A stretch of DNA of 64,000 bases. Source: Nocardia veterana NBRC 100344 (GTDB lineage: Bacteria; Actinomycetota; Actinomycetes; Mycobacteriales; Mycobacteriaceae). The stretch lies in the NCBI RefSeq assembly GCF_000308855.1, contig NZ_BAGM01000009.1, positions 1-64,000 of the forward strand, written 5' to 3'. Made by a program: the position numbers and the translations under genes. Below, piece after piece: positions 8,541 through 16,951 of the stretch; position 1 is the stretch's first letter, and every line of letters begins with the position of its first letter. The notes under the pieces were generated by a model. The model ran no database searches. It was not told where the DNA came from and worked only from the letters and a program-made list of their open reading frames with translations.

Positions 8541-9554
8541 CTAGAGATGGTGCCGGTAGGTCTCGTAGTCCGCGTCCGGCTCGCCGTTGGGCTCGAAGTG
8601 GTCCACGTTCTCCAACGTGTAACCCCACTCCTCGCGCGGCTTCCACACGGCCTTGACCCGCATGCCCATGCGCACGTCGGCGGCATCGCAGCCGAGCACC
8701 CGGTGCAGCACCGGGATGTCGGATCCGTCGAGCAGAACGTAGGCCGCCACGAACGGCGGCTTGATCTTCTGACCCATGAACGGCACGTTGACGATGCAGA
8801 AGGTGGTGATGGTGCCGGTATCGGATACCTCGACCATCTCGTCGGTCGGCCGGCCGTCGATCGGATCGGCACCGCGTGCGGGGAAGTAGACCTTGCTGTC
8901 GGAGTCGGCGCGCCCGCCCAGCAGCCGGCCCTCGGCGAGTGCCTTCAGATACTTGGTCTCGGTCGGCGAGGCGGTGTGCTTGTAGCGCAGGTCGATCGGG
9001 GTGATGATGCCGGTAACGGGTTCACCCGCAACGGAATCCGACGGCGCCGCGGAGGTGTCACCGGGCTCGACGCAGGCGATGTCGTGGATGGTGCCGGTGC
9101 GTTCGGTGGCCCAGCGCACCCGCACCCGCATACCCGTGTGGACCTCCTCGGGCGAGGCCACGTCGAGAGCGTGCAGTAGTGCGGTGTCGGCCCCGTCGAA
9201 CTTCACCAGCGCCCAGGCGAACGGCCGGTCGAACGGCTGGCCGGGCAGCGGATCGGCGACCCAGCTCCAGCTCTGCACCGTGCCGACATCGGAGACGTCG
9301 ACGAAGTCGGTCAACGCCTGCGCGGTCACCGGATCGAATTCCGCCGGTGGCACGATCACCCGGCCGTCGCTGCCGCGGACGCCGACGATCCGGCCTTCGC
9401 GCAACCCGGTCAGGAACCGCCCGATGGTCGGTCCGACCGAGCGGGTGTAGTCGAACTTCATTCGTAGTTCGGCGCTGAGTACCTCGGGTGCGGGTTCCGC
9501 TTCCGGACCGCTGCCTTTCGCGATTGCGCCGGTCATGGTGTTCCCATTGGTCAC
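8541..9554 (-). CDS. Two-domain OB-fold (DUF35-type) protein, partner of the Ltp proteins
   Basis: 337 residues from GTG 9554; ATG 9536 is an alternative. Two DUF35-like units are visible: residues about 25-165 (TIGRFLTGLREGRIVGVRGSDGRV, then an OB barrel) and 185-330 (YLKALAEGRLLGGRADSDSKV, then a second barrel). Such proteins dock on thiolase-like Ltp partners to form the active steroid aldolase or thiolase, as for ChsH2-Ltp2. It heads the minus-strand operon and shares a KstR-like box with the divergent oxidoreductase gene. It corresponds to Rv3521 by position. Confidence 0.78.
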   Translation of the reverse strand: MTNGNTMTGAIAKGSGPEAEPAPEVLSAELRMKFDYTRSVGPTIGRFLTGLREGRIVGVRGSDGRVIVPPAEFDPVTAQALTDFVDVSDVGTVQSWSWVADPLPGQPFDRPFAWALVKFDGADTALLHALDVASPEEVHTGMRVRVRWATERTGTIHDIACVEPGDTSAAPSDSVAGEPVTGIITPIDLRYKHTASPTETKYLKALAEGRLLGGRADSDSKVYFPARGADPIDGRPTDEMVEVSDTGTITTFCIVNVPFMGQKIKPPFVAAYVLLDGSDIPVLHRVLGCDAADVRMGMRVKAVWKPREEWGYTLENVDHFEPNGEPDADYETYRHHL

Positions 9555-9563
9555 GATATCGAG

Positions 9564-9577
9564 TAGAACAGGTTCTT
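9564..9577. promoter_or_regulatory. KstR-like box 3, divergent promoter
   Basis: TAGAACAGGTTCTT fits TnnAACnnGTTnnA at all but the last base. TATTCT (9577-9582) is a suitable -10 for the plus-strand oxidoreductase gene. The box is ten bases from the start of the minus-strand OB-fold gene. Confidence 0.7.
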
Positions 9578-9640
9578 ATTCTGGTGGCAAGAGCTACCTG
9601 GAAAGGTGTCCGGCTACGGGCTCGGTGGAAGGAGTCGACG

Positions 9641-10678
9641 ATGCGGTTCGGATTGCAGCTCGGATATTGGGGCGCGGGGCCGCCGCCCAACGCCGGGGAG
9701 TTGGTCGTGGCGGCCGAGGCGGCCGGCTTCGACGCCGTCTTCGCCGCCGAGTCGTGGGGTTCGGATGCCTTCACGCCGCTGGCGTGGTGGGGTTCGTCCA
9801 CGCACCGGGTCCGGCTGGGCACCTCGGTGGTCCAGCTGTCCGCGCGCACACCCACCGCCACTGCGATGGCCGCCCTGACCCTCGACCACCTCAGCGGTGG
9901 CCGCCATATCCTGGGCCTCGGCGTGTCCGGGCCGCAGGTGGTGGAGGGCTGGTACGGCCAGCCGTTCGCCAAGCCGTTGCAGCGGACCCGGGAGTACGTC
10001 GGCATCATCCGGCAGGTGCTCGCTCGCGAGGCGCCGGTGATCAACGACGGTGTGCACTACCGGTTGCCCTACGCCGGGCCGGGTTCGACCGGGCTGGGTA
10101 AGCCGCTCAAGCCGATCACCCATCCGCTACGTGCGGATCTGCCGATCTGGCTTGGTGCCGAAGGGCCCAAGAATGTGGCCCTGACCGCCGAGATCGCCGA
10201 CGGGTGGCTCGCGATCTACTACACCCCGCGATTGGCCGGGATGTACGACGAGTGGCTGGACGAGGGCTTCTCCCGGCCGGGTGCTCGGCGTTCGCGAGAG
10301 GATTTCGAGATCGCCGCGAGCTGCCAGGTGATCATCACCGACGACGCCCGCGCCGAAATCGACCGGATCAAACCGGTGATGGCGCTCTACATCGGGGGCA
10401 TGGGGGCCGAGGAGCTGAACTTCCACGCCCAGGTCTACCGCCGGATGGGCTACGGCGCGGAGGTCGACGAGATCACCCGGCTGTTCCGGTCCGGCCGCAA
10501 GGACGAGGCCGCCGCTGTCATCCCGGACCAGTTGATCCTCGATACGGCGATCATCGGCGACGAGGATCATGTGCGTTCCCAGCTGAAGGTCTGGGAGGCG
10601 GCCGGGGTCGGGATGCTACTGGTGACGGTCCGTGACGTCGGTCAGCTGCAGCGGTTGGCGCCCCTTGTTCAGCAGTAG
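9641..10678 (+). CDS. LLM-class F420-dependent oxidoreductase
   Basis: 345 residues from ATG 9641, chosen for GGAAGGAG six bases upstream; this is the length of M. tuberculosis Rv3520c, its positional counterpart. It is a luciferase-like TIM barrel: MRFGLQLGYWGAGPPPN, then SVVQLSARTPTATAMAALTLD and LGLGVSGPQVVEGWYG, then PIWLGAEGPKNVALTAEIADGW. Members of this subgroup use coenzyme F420. Its sterol-cluster position suggests a redox step on steroid intermediates; the substrate is unknown. Its stop codon is the first part of the next KstR-like box. Confidence 0.82.
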   Translation: MRFGLQLGYWGAGPPPNAGELVVAAEAAGFDAVFAAESWGSDAFTPLAWWGSSTHRVRLGTSVVQLSARTPTATAMAALTLDHLSGGRHILGLGVSGPQVVEGWYGQPFAKPLQRTREYVGIIRQVLAREAPVINDGVHYRLPYAGPGSTGLGKPLKPITHPLRADLPIWLGAEGPKNVALTAEIADGWLAIYYTPRLAGMYDEWLDEGFSRPGARRSREDFEIAASCQVIITDDARAEIDRIKPVMALYIGGMGAEELNFHAQVYRRMGYGAEVDEITRLFRSGRKDEAAAVIPDQLILDTAIIGDEDHVRSQLKVWEAAGVGMLLVTVRDVGQLQRLAPLVQQ

Positions 10679-10689
10679 AACGCGTTCTA
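10676..10689. promoter_or_regulatory. KstR-like box 4 upstream of the decayed synthetase
   Basis: TAGAACGCGTTCTA is a perfect palindrome and a full consensus match. It overlaps the stop codon of the oxidoreductase gene. TAAATT (10688-10693) is a good -10, placing the transcript start near ATG 10700. Confidence 0.85.
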
Positions 10690-10699
10690 AATTCGAGGG

Positions 10700-11777
10700 A
10701 TGACTTCGATGGCGCCGACGCCCCGGCTGGGCCTGTGGAACATCGCGGCCGACACCCCCGACCGAATCGCCATCGTGGATCCCTCGGGGCGGGAGGTCCG
10801 TATCGGGAGTTGGCCGAGCAGGCCGACCGCATCGCGCGCGGTCTGCAGGCCAAGGGTTTGCGGCCCGGCGATGTGCTGTGTCGATGGTGCCCAACAGCAC
10901 CGAGGCGCTGGCGGTGTACTGCGCGGCCTACCAGGCCGGGCTGTACATCGTCGCGGTGAACCGGCATCTGACCGGTTCCGAGGTCGCCTACATCCTCGGC
11001 GACAGCGAGGCTCGGATGTTCGTGGCCGACGAGCGCTTCGCCGCGGCCGCGACGATCGCCGCGGACGAGGCGAATATCGCTGCGCGCGACCGGTATTCGG
11101 TCGGCTCCATCGAAGGCTTCCAGCCGCTGGCCGAACTCGGCCGGGGCGAGTCCGGCCGGCCCGACGTGCACACCACCGGGGCGCCGATGTTGTACACCTC
11201 GGGAACGACCGGACGGCCCAAGGGAGTTCGGCGTCCGTTGACCGGCGAGGATCCCGATCTGATCGGACCGGAGTCGACCGGCGCGGAGGTACCGGCCGGT
11301 GTGGTCGGCCAGGTGTATCTGAAGATGGGCGGATCCAGCTTCGAGTACCACCGGGATCGGGCCAAGACCGAGGACGCGCGCGTCGGTGATCTGTTCACCG
11401 TCGGCGACATCGGGCACCTGGACAAGGACGGATATCTGTTCCTGCACGACCGGCGGTCCGACCTGATCCTGTCCGGGGGTGTGAACATCTATCCGGCCGA
11501 GAACGAGGGTGAGTTGATCACGCATCCGAAGGTCGCCGATGTGGCGGTGTTCGGTGTGCCGCATCCGGATTGGGGTCAGGAGGTCAAGGCGGTCGTCCAA
11601 CCGGCCGAGGGCGTGGTCGGCGACGAGGCGCTCACCGGCGAACCGATGGCGTTCGCCGCGGGCCGCCTGGCCGAATACAAACTGCCGAAGAGCATCGACT
11701 ACCTGCCCGAACTGCCGCGCGATCCGAACGGCAAGTTGTCCAAACGCAGACTGCGCGAGCGGTACGCCTCCGCGTAG
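10700..11777 (+). pseudogene. Decayed acyl-CoA synthetase (FadD4-like), frameshifted and internally deleted
   Basis: The gene starts at ATG 10700 (LGLWNIAADTPDRIAIVDPSG) but moves to another frame near 10795-10805 (YRELAEQADRIARGLQAKG), and again near 10876-10881, where a TG dinucleotide looks inserted (gtgctgTGtcgatg). Downstream the frame is open with TSGTTGRPKG, then jumps at about 11250-11285 directly to EVPAGVVGQVYLKMGGSSFEYH and continues to LPRDPNGKLSKRRLRERY. The jump omits roughly 150 residues, including the acyl-binding region of an approximately 500-residue ANL enzyme. The two frameshifts could be sequencing errors; the deletion is harder to explain that way. Confidence 0.8.
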
Positions 11778-11802
11778 CCACAGCGGAGGCAACACTGCCC
11801 AC

Positions 11803-11832
11803 GAGCCCGCCCGGAACGAGCCGGGCGGGCTC
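11803..11832. terminator. 12-bp GC-rich hairpin
   Basis: GAGCCCGCCCGG and CCGGGCGGGCTC pair perfectly with a 6-nt loop, 25 bases after the synthetase pseudogene stop. No strong T-run follows. Confidence 0.65.
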
Positions 11833-11921
11833 GACGTCGTCGGCAGAATACGCCTTCCGGGAAAACTCCTCGGCGCTTCCACCGAATTAGTAAACTGCGT
11901 TAATTAGGTCTTGTCAGCAGA

Positions 11922-11939
11922 GAGAACACGTTCTATTTT
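11922..11939 (+). promoter_or_regulatory. KstR-like box 5 overlapping the fadD19 -10
   Basis: GAGAACACGTTCTA (11922-11935) matches the KstR consensus except the first base. Its last two bases start the -10 TATTTT (11934-11939), which lies six bases before GTG 11946. Repressor binding would directly block a leaderless transcript. Confidence 0.8.
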
Positions 11940-11945
11940 GGTCCT

Positions 11946-13595
11946 GTGAGCTACAACATAGCGGACCTTGTCGAACACACCATCGACCTCGTGCCGGACC
12001 GTGTCGCGCTGGCCGACGACGTCCGCTCGGTGACCTATGCCGAGCTGGAGGATCGAGCCAACCGACTTGCGCACTACCTGCAAGAACAGGGTGTGCAACC
12101 GGGTGACAAGGTCGGCATCTACTCGCGCAACACGATCGAGGCCGTGGAGGCCATGGTCGCGATCTTCAAGGCGCGGGCAGTAATGATCAACGTGAACTTC
12201 CGGTACGTCGAGAACGAGTTGCAATACATTTTCGACAATTCCGATATGGTCGCGCTGATTCACGAGCGTCGTTACAGCGACAAGGTGTCGGCCGTGCGGC
12301 CGAACACGCCGAAGCTGAAGACGGTCGTCGTAGTGAACGACGGTACCGAAGCCGAGGTGCCGTTGCCGTCGGATTCGGTGGAATACGAAGCGGCACTGGC
12401 GGCCTCGTCGGGTGAGCGGGACTTCGGTGATCGCTCCAACGACGACATCTTCATGATCTACACCGGCGGCACCACTGGCATGCCCAAGGGCGTGATGTGG
12501 CGGCACGAGGACTGGTGGCGGGTGCTCGGCGGTGGCATCAACTTCGTGACCGGGGAGGCCATCGAGGACGAATGGCAGCAGGCCAAGGCCGGCGCCGCCG
12601 GGCCGCAGATGGTGCGCTATCCGATTCCGCCGATGATTCACGGCGGCTCCCAGTCGGCGACCTTCCACGGCCTGTTCGACGGCGGGAAGACGATCATGCT
12701 GCCGGAATTCAGCGCGCACGGCGTCTGGCAGGCGATCGATCGCCACGGCGTGAATCTGATCTTCATCACCGGTGACGCGATGGCGCGGCCGATGCTCGAC
12801 GCGCTCAAGGAGGGTAACCCGGAAACCGGTGCGCCATACCAGCATTCGAACCTGTGGGCGATGGCGAGCAGCGCGGCGCTGTTCTCGCCGGCCTTGAAGG
12901 ACGAGTTCATCGAGCTGCTCCCCAATACGGTGATCACCGACTCCATCGGTTCGTCGGAAACCGGGTTCGGCGGACTGTCGGTCGCGGCGAAGGGCGCCAC
13001 CCACACCGGCGGCCCGCGGGTCAAGATCGATGCGTCCACCGCGGTGCTCGACGAACAGGGCAATCCCGTCGCGCCCGGTTCCGGGCAGGTCGGCGTACTC
13101 GCCCGGACCGGCAATATCCCGCTCGGCTACTACAACGACCCGGTGAAGACCGCGGCGACGTTCAAGGAGTTCAACGGGATCCGCTACTCGATCCCGGGTG
13201 ATTTCGCCCGCGTCGAGGAGGACGGCACCGTGACCATGCTCGGTCGCGGTTCGGTCAGCATCAACAGCGGCGGCGAGAAGATCTACCCCGAAGAGGTCGA
13301 GGGCGCGCTGAAGTGTCATCCGGAGATCTTCGACGCGTTGGTGATCGGCGTGCCCGACGAGCGGTGGGGGCAGCGCGTCGCGGCGGTCGTCCAGTGCCGG
13401 GGTGCCAACCGCCCGACCCTCGAGGAGCTGCGCCCGATCCTGACCAAGGAGATCTCGTCCTACAAATTGCCGCGCAGCCTGTGGTTCGTCGACGAGATCA
13501 AGCGCTCGCCGGCCGGTAAGCCGGATTACCGCTGGGCCAACGAACACGCGCAGTCGCGGCCCGCCGACGAGGAGTCGCAGGTTCCGTCGAAATAG
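11946..13595 (+). CDS. fadD19: FadD19-type steroid side-chain acyl-CoA ligase
   Basis: 549 residues, full length for FadD19. ANL-family motifs are YTGGTTGMPKGVMW (AMP-binding), DSIGSSETGFGG, SINSGGEKIYPEEVE and the C-terminal Lys region KRSPAGKPDYRW. M. tuberculosis FadD19 activates C24-branched steroid side chains to CoA thioesters. The GTG start has no Shine-Dalgarno but sits six bases after TATTTT, so translation is probably leaderless. It appears intact, unlike its upstream neighbour, and ends at a terminator. Confidence 0.92.
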   Translation: MSYNIADLVEHTIDLVPDRVALADDVRSVTYAELEDRANRLAHYLQEQGVQPGDKVGIYSRNTIEAVEAMVAIFKARAVMINVNFRYVENELQYIFDNSDMVALIHERRYSDKVSAVRPNTPKLKTVVVVNDGTEAEVPLPSDSVEYEAALAASSGERDFGDRSNDDIFMIYTGGTTGMPKGVMWRHEDWWRVLGGGINFVTGEAIEDEWQQAKAGAAGPQMVRYPIPPMIHGGSQSATFHGLFDGGKTIMLPEFSAHGVWQAIDRHGVNLIFITGDAMARPMLDALKEGNPETGAPYQHSNLWAMASSAALFSPALKDEFIELLPNTVITDSIGSSETGFGGLSVAAKGATHTGGPRVKIDASTAVLDEQGNPVAPGSGQVGVLARTGNIPLGYYNDPVKTAATFKEFNGIRYSIPGDFARVEEDGTVTMLGRGSVSINSGGEKIYPEEVEGALKCHPEIFDALVIGVPDERWGQRVAAVVQCRGANRPTLEELRPILTKEISSYKLPRSLWFVDEIKRSPAGKPDYRWANEHAQSRPADEESQVPSK

Positions 13596-13629
13596 ATAGC
13601 TCGCCGAAGTAAATAACGGGCAATCGCTC

Positions 13630-13665
13630 TCGCCGCGTTCGGGCCTCGGGTTCCGAGCGCGGCGA
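13630..13665 (+). terminator. Intrinsic terminator after fadD19
   Basis: TCGCCGCG (13630-13637) pairs with CGCGGCGA (13658-13665), with inner TCGG/CCGA pairing, followed by TTTCATTTCG. It lies 35 bases after the fadD19 stop. Confidence 0.7.
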
Positions 13666-13813
13666 TTTCATTTCGTCGCCGCCCCGTCGCACGGGGGCCG
13701 CGCATGGCGTAATTCGCCATCGCAGCGGTGCTGCCTGCTCAGCCTGGCGGATGCGATCGATGCCCCCGATTTCGGGGTGTTTTCTGTCGGTGCCCTGTGC
13801 CACAGTGATCCGC

Positions 13814-14803
13814 ATGAGCGAAAATGCTTCCGCCGGCACCGTCGACGACGTGCTGCAGCAATTCGAGGGCTATCGGCGGGAGCTGTGTGCTTACGCCTAC
13901 CGGATGCTCGGATCCTCGTTCGAAGCCGAGGACGCCGTACAGGAGACGTTCACCCGGGCCTGGAAGGCCTACGACTCCTTCGAAGGCCGGTCCAGTCTGC
14001 GTTCGTGGCTGTACAAGATCACGACCAACGTCTGCCTGGACATGTTGGACGGTCCGCAACGCCGGGCCCGCCCGATGGATCTGTCGGGGCCGTCGAGCCC
14101 GGACAGTCCGCTGCCGCCGCCGCAGCCGGATTACGTCTGGGTCGAACCGATTCCGAACGCCTTGGCCTTCGGCGCCGACCCGGCCGAACATGCCAGCACC
14201 AAGGACTCGCTGCGACTCGCATTCGTCGCCGCCTGCCAGCATCTGCCGGCCACCCAGCGTGCGATTCTCATCATGCGTGAGGTGTTGCGATTCTCCGCCA
14301 ACGAGACGGCCGAGATGTTGACGATGTCGCCCGCCTCGGTCAACAGCGCGCTGCAACGAGCCCGGGCGACGATGTCGAAGGTCCAGCCGTCGCCGTCGGG
14401 TGGTTACGACGAATCCGACGATCAGCAGCGCAAACTCGTCGACGGTTTCGTTCGCGCCTTCGAGGCCTACGATATGGACGCGCTGACCTCGCTCCTGAAA
14501 CAGGATGTCGCACTGTCCATGCCGCCCATCGAGCTGTGGGTCTCCGGCCCGGAGAACGTCGCGCGGTTCATGCAGTCGCCCGGCCCTTCGGCCTGCCGGG
14601 GTTCGCGCCTGGTTCCGCTGGAGGGTGCCAACGGACTTCCCGCCTTCGGCCAGTACAAGCCGACCGCGGAACCGGGGGTGTTCTCGCCCTGGTCGATCAC
14701 GGTCCTGGAGTTCGACGGTCCGGCGATCAGTGGGCTGAACTTCTTCCTCGATACCGACCGACTGTTCCCGCTGTTCGGATTGCCGCCGGAACTGCGGGAC
14801 TGA
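13814..14803 (+). CDS. sigG: SigG-like sigma factor with C-terminal SnoaL domain
   Basis: 329 residues from ATG 13814. Region 2 is at about 20-90 (AYAYRMLGSSFEAEDAVQET, then WLYKITTNVCLDML) and region 4 at about 140-195 (LPATQRAILIMREVL, then SVNSALQRARATM). A SnoaL-like domain of about 115 residues completes it, ending LFPLFGLPPEL, close to the end of M. tuberculosis SigG. In such extracytoplasmic-type sigma factors the extra domain replaces an anti-sigma factor in controlling activity. No anti-sigma gene is adjacent. It is flanked by terminators and so is probably monocistronic. Confidence 0.8.
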   Translation: MSENASAGTVDDVLQQFEGYRRELCAYAYRMLGSSFEAEDAVQETFTRAWKAYDSFEGRSSLRSWLYKITTNVCLDMLDGPQRRARPMDLSGPSSPDSPLPPPQPDYVWVEPIPNALAFGADPAEHASTKDSLRLAFVAACQHLPATQRAILIMREVLRFSANETAEMLTMSPASVNSALQRARATMSKVQPSPSGGYDESDDQQRKLVDGFVRAFEAYDMDALTSLLKQDVALSMPPIELWVSGPENVARFMQSPGPSACRGSRLVPLEGANGLPAFGQYKPTAEPGVFSPWSITVLEFDGPAISGLNFFLDTDRLFPLFGLPPELRD

Positions 14804-14816
14804 TCGCTTTCGGCGC

Positions 14817-14849
14817 AGGGCCCGCCGGTCGTCACGACCGGCGGGCCCT
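14817..14849. terminator. 15-bp perfect hairpin after the sigma gene
   Basis: AGGGCCCGCCGGTCG and CGACCGGCGGGCCCT pair with a TCA loop, 13 bases past the stop codon. ACTCGTTTTC follows, a short T-run. Confidence 0.8.
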
Positions 14850-14916
14850 ACTCGTTTTCGGGCGGCGGGCCGTTCGGCCGCAAACAGGGCGGGGCGAAGT
14901 GCGGCGAGTCAGGTCA

Positions 14917-14932
14917 ATACCCCTGGGGGTAT
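14917..14932. promoter_or_regulatory. CsoR-type operator 1 upstream of the MFS gene
   Basis: ATACCCCTGGGGGTAT is a perfect 16-bp palindrome of the TACCCC-n-GGGGTA form bound by CsoR/RcnR/CstR-family repressors. Confidence 0.65.
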
Positions 14933-14964
14933 GACATGTCTCACAGGGTGAACCCGTATCGGAC

Positions 14965-14985
14965 GTATACCCCATGGGGGTATAC
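14965..14985. promoter_or_regulatory. CsoR-type operator 2 overlapping the MFS promoter
   Basis: A 21-bp palindrome with arms GTATACCCC and GGGGTATAC around ATG. Its right end TATACA can serve as the -10 of the MFS gene. It is 48 bp downstream of operator 1, centre to centre about 4.8 helical turns on the same face, suited to cooperative binding. Confidence 0.7.
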
Positions 14986-15042
14986 AGAAGTGGTTCGAAA
15001 TCGTACGGGCGCAACCGATGCGCCCACGCCCAAGGAGTGAGG

Positions 15043-16476
15043 ATGTCGATGTCCACTCGGGTATCCGCGCCGCCGTCGCGGCGCTGGTTCGCATTGGCGC
15101 TGATCGCAATGGCTCAGTTCATGGTCATCATGGACACCTCGATCATCGGGGTCGCCCTACCGGAAATGCAGAGCTCGCTGGGCTTTTCGCAGGAGGGGCT
15201 GTCGCGGGTCTTCAACGCCTACGTCATCGTCTTCGGCGGATTGCTCCTGCTCGGTGGCCGGCTTTCCGATATCGCGGGTGCTCGCCGCGTCTTCCAGGCG
15301 GGCTGGATCGTGCTCGGCATCGGATCGCTGGTCGCGGGGCTGGCGGGCACGCCGGTCGTCGAGTTGATCGGTCGTGGTGTGCAGGGCGCCGGTGCCGCAT
15401 TGATCGCGCCGTCCGCGCTGACGCTGCTGATGATGGTGTTCGGCGCCGATCCGAAGGAGTTGACGACGGCCTTCGCGTTCTACGGCGCCGCCGCTCCCGC
15501 CGGCGGCACCGCAGGGGTGTTCCTCGGCGGTCTGATCACCGAATATGCGTCGTGGCCTTGGGTTTTCCATATCAACATCCCGATCGCCGTGCTGGCTGTG
15601 GTGGCTGCCGCGGTGTTGGTTCCGGGCGGTACCGCCGAATCCGGCGGTTCGGTCGATGTGCTGGGCGCCCTCACCGCGACCCTGGGGCTGGGGGCGGCCG
15701 TCTTCGCCGTCGTGCGGGCACCCGAGGCCGGGTGGGGTTCGGGGTCGACCTGGGCCGGGCTGATCGTCGCGGTCGCCCTGCTGGCGGGTTTCGTGGTGTC
15801 GCAGGCGCGCCGTCGCGCCCCGTTGATGCCGCTGTCGATCTTCCGCGCACCCGACCTCGGCGCGGCGAATCTGGCCCAAGTGCTGCTGGGGGCGGCCTGG
15901 GTGCCGATGTGGTTCTTCCTGAACCTGTATCTGCAGCAGGTCCTCGGCTATTCGGCCTTCCCGTCCGGTGCGGCGCTGCTGCCGATGACGGCGCTGATCA
16001 TGGTGGGCATGATCGCGCTGTCGCCGAAGCTGTTCGCGCGGTTCGGCGCCCGCGCCATGATCGTCACGGGCCTGCTGGTGCTGGCCGTCGGGCTGATCTG
16101 GCTTTCGTTCATTCGGGCCGACGGCATCTTCTGGATCGACGTGCTGCCCGGCTCGCTGCTGGCCGCGCTGGGCATGTCGCTCGCGTTCGTGCCGTCGCTG
16201 CAGACCGCCATTTCGGCGGCAGCGCCCGAGCAGGGCGGATTGGCCTCCGGATTGGTGAACACCGGCTATCAGATCGGATCGGCGCTGGGTTTGGCGGTAG
16301 TCACCGCGATCGCCTCGGCCGCCGGTGCCGACCGGGTCGGTGATGCCGACGCCCTCACCGATGGGTTCTCCGCGGCCTTCGGCGCCGCTGCCGCGATCGC
16401 GGTTGTGGCGGCGGTGCTCGCCTGGGTGACCTTCCGCGCGCCGGCTCGGCGGGACCGAGTTCCGGCGAGTGTGTGA
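15043..16476 (+). CDS. DHA2-type MFS drug/metal exporter
   Basis: 477 residues from ATG 15043, chosen because AAGGAG lies five bases upstream; earlier in-frame starts overlap the operator. It has about 14 hydrophobic helices, with the MFS motif-A region GGRLSDIAGARRVF after helix 2 and the antiporter motif GRGVQGAGAALIAPSALTLL. It belongs to the EmrB/QacA group, which exports drugs by proton exchange. Two CsoR-type palindromes upstream suggest induction by copper, another metal or reactive sulfur. No CsoR-family repressor gene is visible in the window. Confidence 0.85.
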   Translation: MSMSTRVSAPPSRRWFALALIAMAQFMVIMDTSIIGVALPEMQSSLGFSQEGLSRVFNAYVIVFGGLLLLGGRLSDIAGARRVFQAGWIVLGIGSLVAGLAGTPVVELIGRGVQGAGAALIAPSALTLLMMVFGADPKELTTAFAFYGAAAPAGGTAGVFLGGLITEYASWPWVFHINIPIAVLAVVAAAVLVPGGTAESGGSVDVLGALTATLGLGAAVFAVVRAPEAGWGSGSTWAGLIVAVALLAGFVVSQARRRAPLMPLSIFRAPDLGAANLAQVLLGAAWVPMWFFLNLYLQQVLGYSAFPSGAALLPMTALIMVGMIALSPKLFARFGARAMIVTGLLVLAVGLIWLSFIRADGIFWIDVLPGSLLAALGMSLAFVPSLQTAISAAAPEQGGLASGLVNTGYQIGSALGLAVVTAIASAAGADRVGDADALTDGFSAAFGAAAAIAVVAAVLAWVTFRAPARRDRVPASV

Positions 16477-16488
16477 GCATCGATCGGC

Positions 16489-16519
16489 GTGCGGCCTCCG
16501 GCGTGGCCGGGGGCCGCAC
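16489..16519. terminator. GC hairpin after the MFS gene
   Basis: GTGCGGCC pairs with GGCCGCAC, with inner CCGG/CCGG pairing. It starts 13 bases after the MFS stop; no T-run follows. Confidence 0.55.
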
Positions 16520-16560
16520 GTCCGCGGGGGTGAAGCGAAACAGGTTGTGCCCCAGCCTTA

Positions 16561-16704
16561 CTAGTCGATCGCCTTGGCGGTCAGCCAGATGGTGACCACC
16601 ACGCCGGCCGCCACCGCCATGCCGAGGTGGTCGGGGGAGCGGGCGTAGTCGTAGCTCGAGAGCGCGGCGATAACCGCCATGACGAAGATCAGCAGACGCT
16701 TCAC
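16561..16704 (-). CDS. Small two-helix membrane protein
   Basis: 47 residues from GTG 16704 (VKRLLIFVMAVIAALSSYDYARS, then a second helix VAAGVVVTIWLTAKAID). I do not recognise the family. Immediately upstream the minus strand reads GTGGGGGTATACCC, sharing GGGGGTATAC with the right arm of MFS operator 2, so it may answer to the same regulator. It converges on the MFS gene. Its shortness and weak ribosome site limit confidence. Confidence 0.45.
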   Translation of the reverse strand: MKRLLIFVMAVIAALSSYDYARSPDHLGMAVAAGVVVTIWLTAKAID

Positions 16705-16951
16705 GGGTATACCCCCACCGTTCGGGGATTCAAGCATACGAGACGTGAAAGAGTTTGTGCCACAGTCCATTAGGACATATCGAGCGGTATCGCATTGCCG
16801 AGTGTTCGCGCCCGTCACGATGTCGATCATTCGCCCGGTTTGCTCGCGGGCCCGCCGCAGTGACCGGCGGGCCGTGGCGCCGTTAGCCCCGCGCCGATGA
16901 ATCCGGTTGGGGCGGAGGTTTTTCCACGGTGGCCCGGTACCGCCGTCGTGG

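Noticed and set aside
11904..13547. 547-codon open frame antisense to fadD19
   Set aside because: It mirrors the codon pattern of fadD19 on the other strand, is Arg/His/Asp-rich without domains, and such shadows are common in GC-rich DNA.
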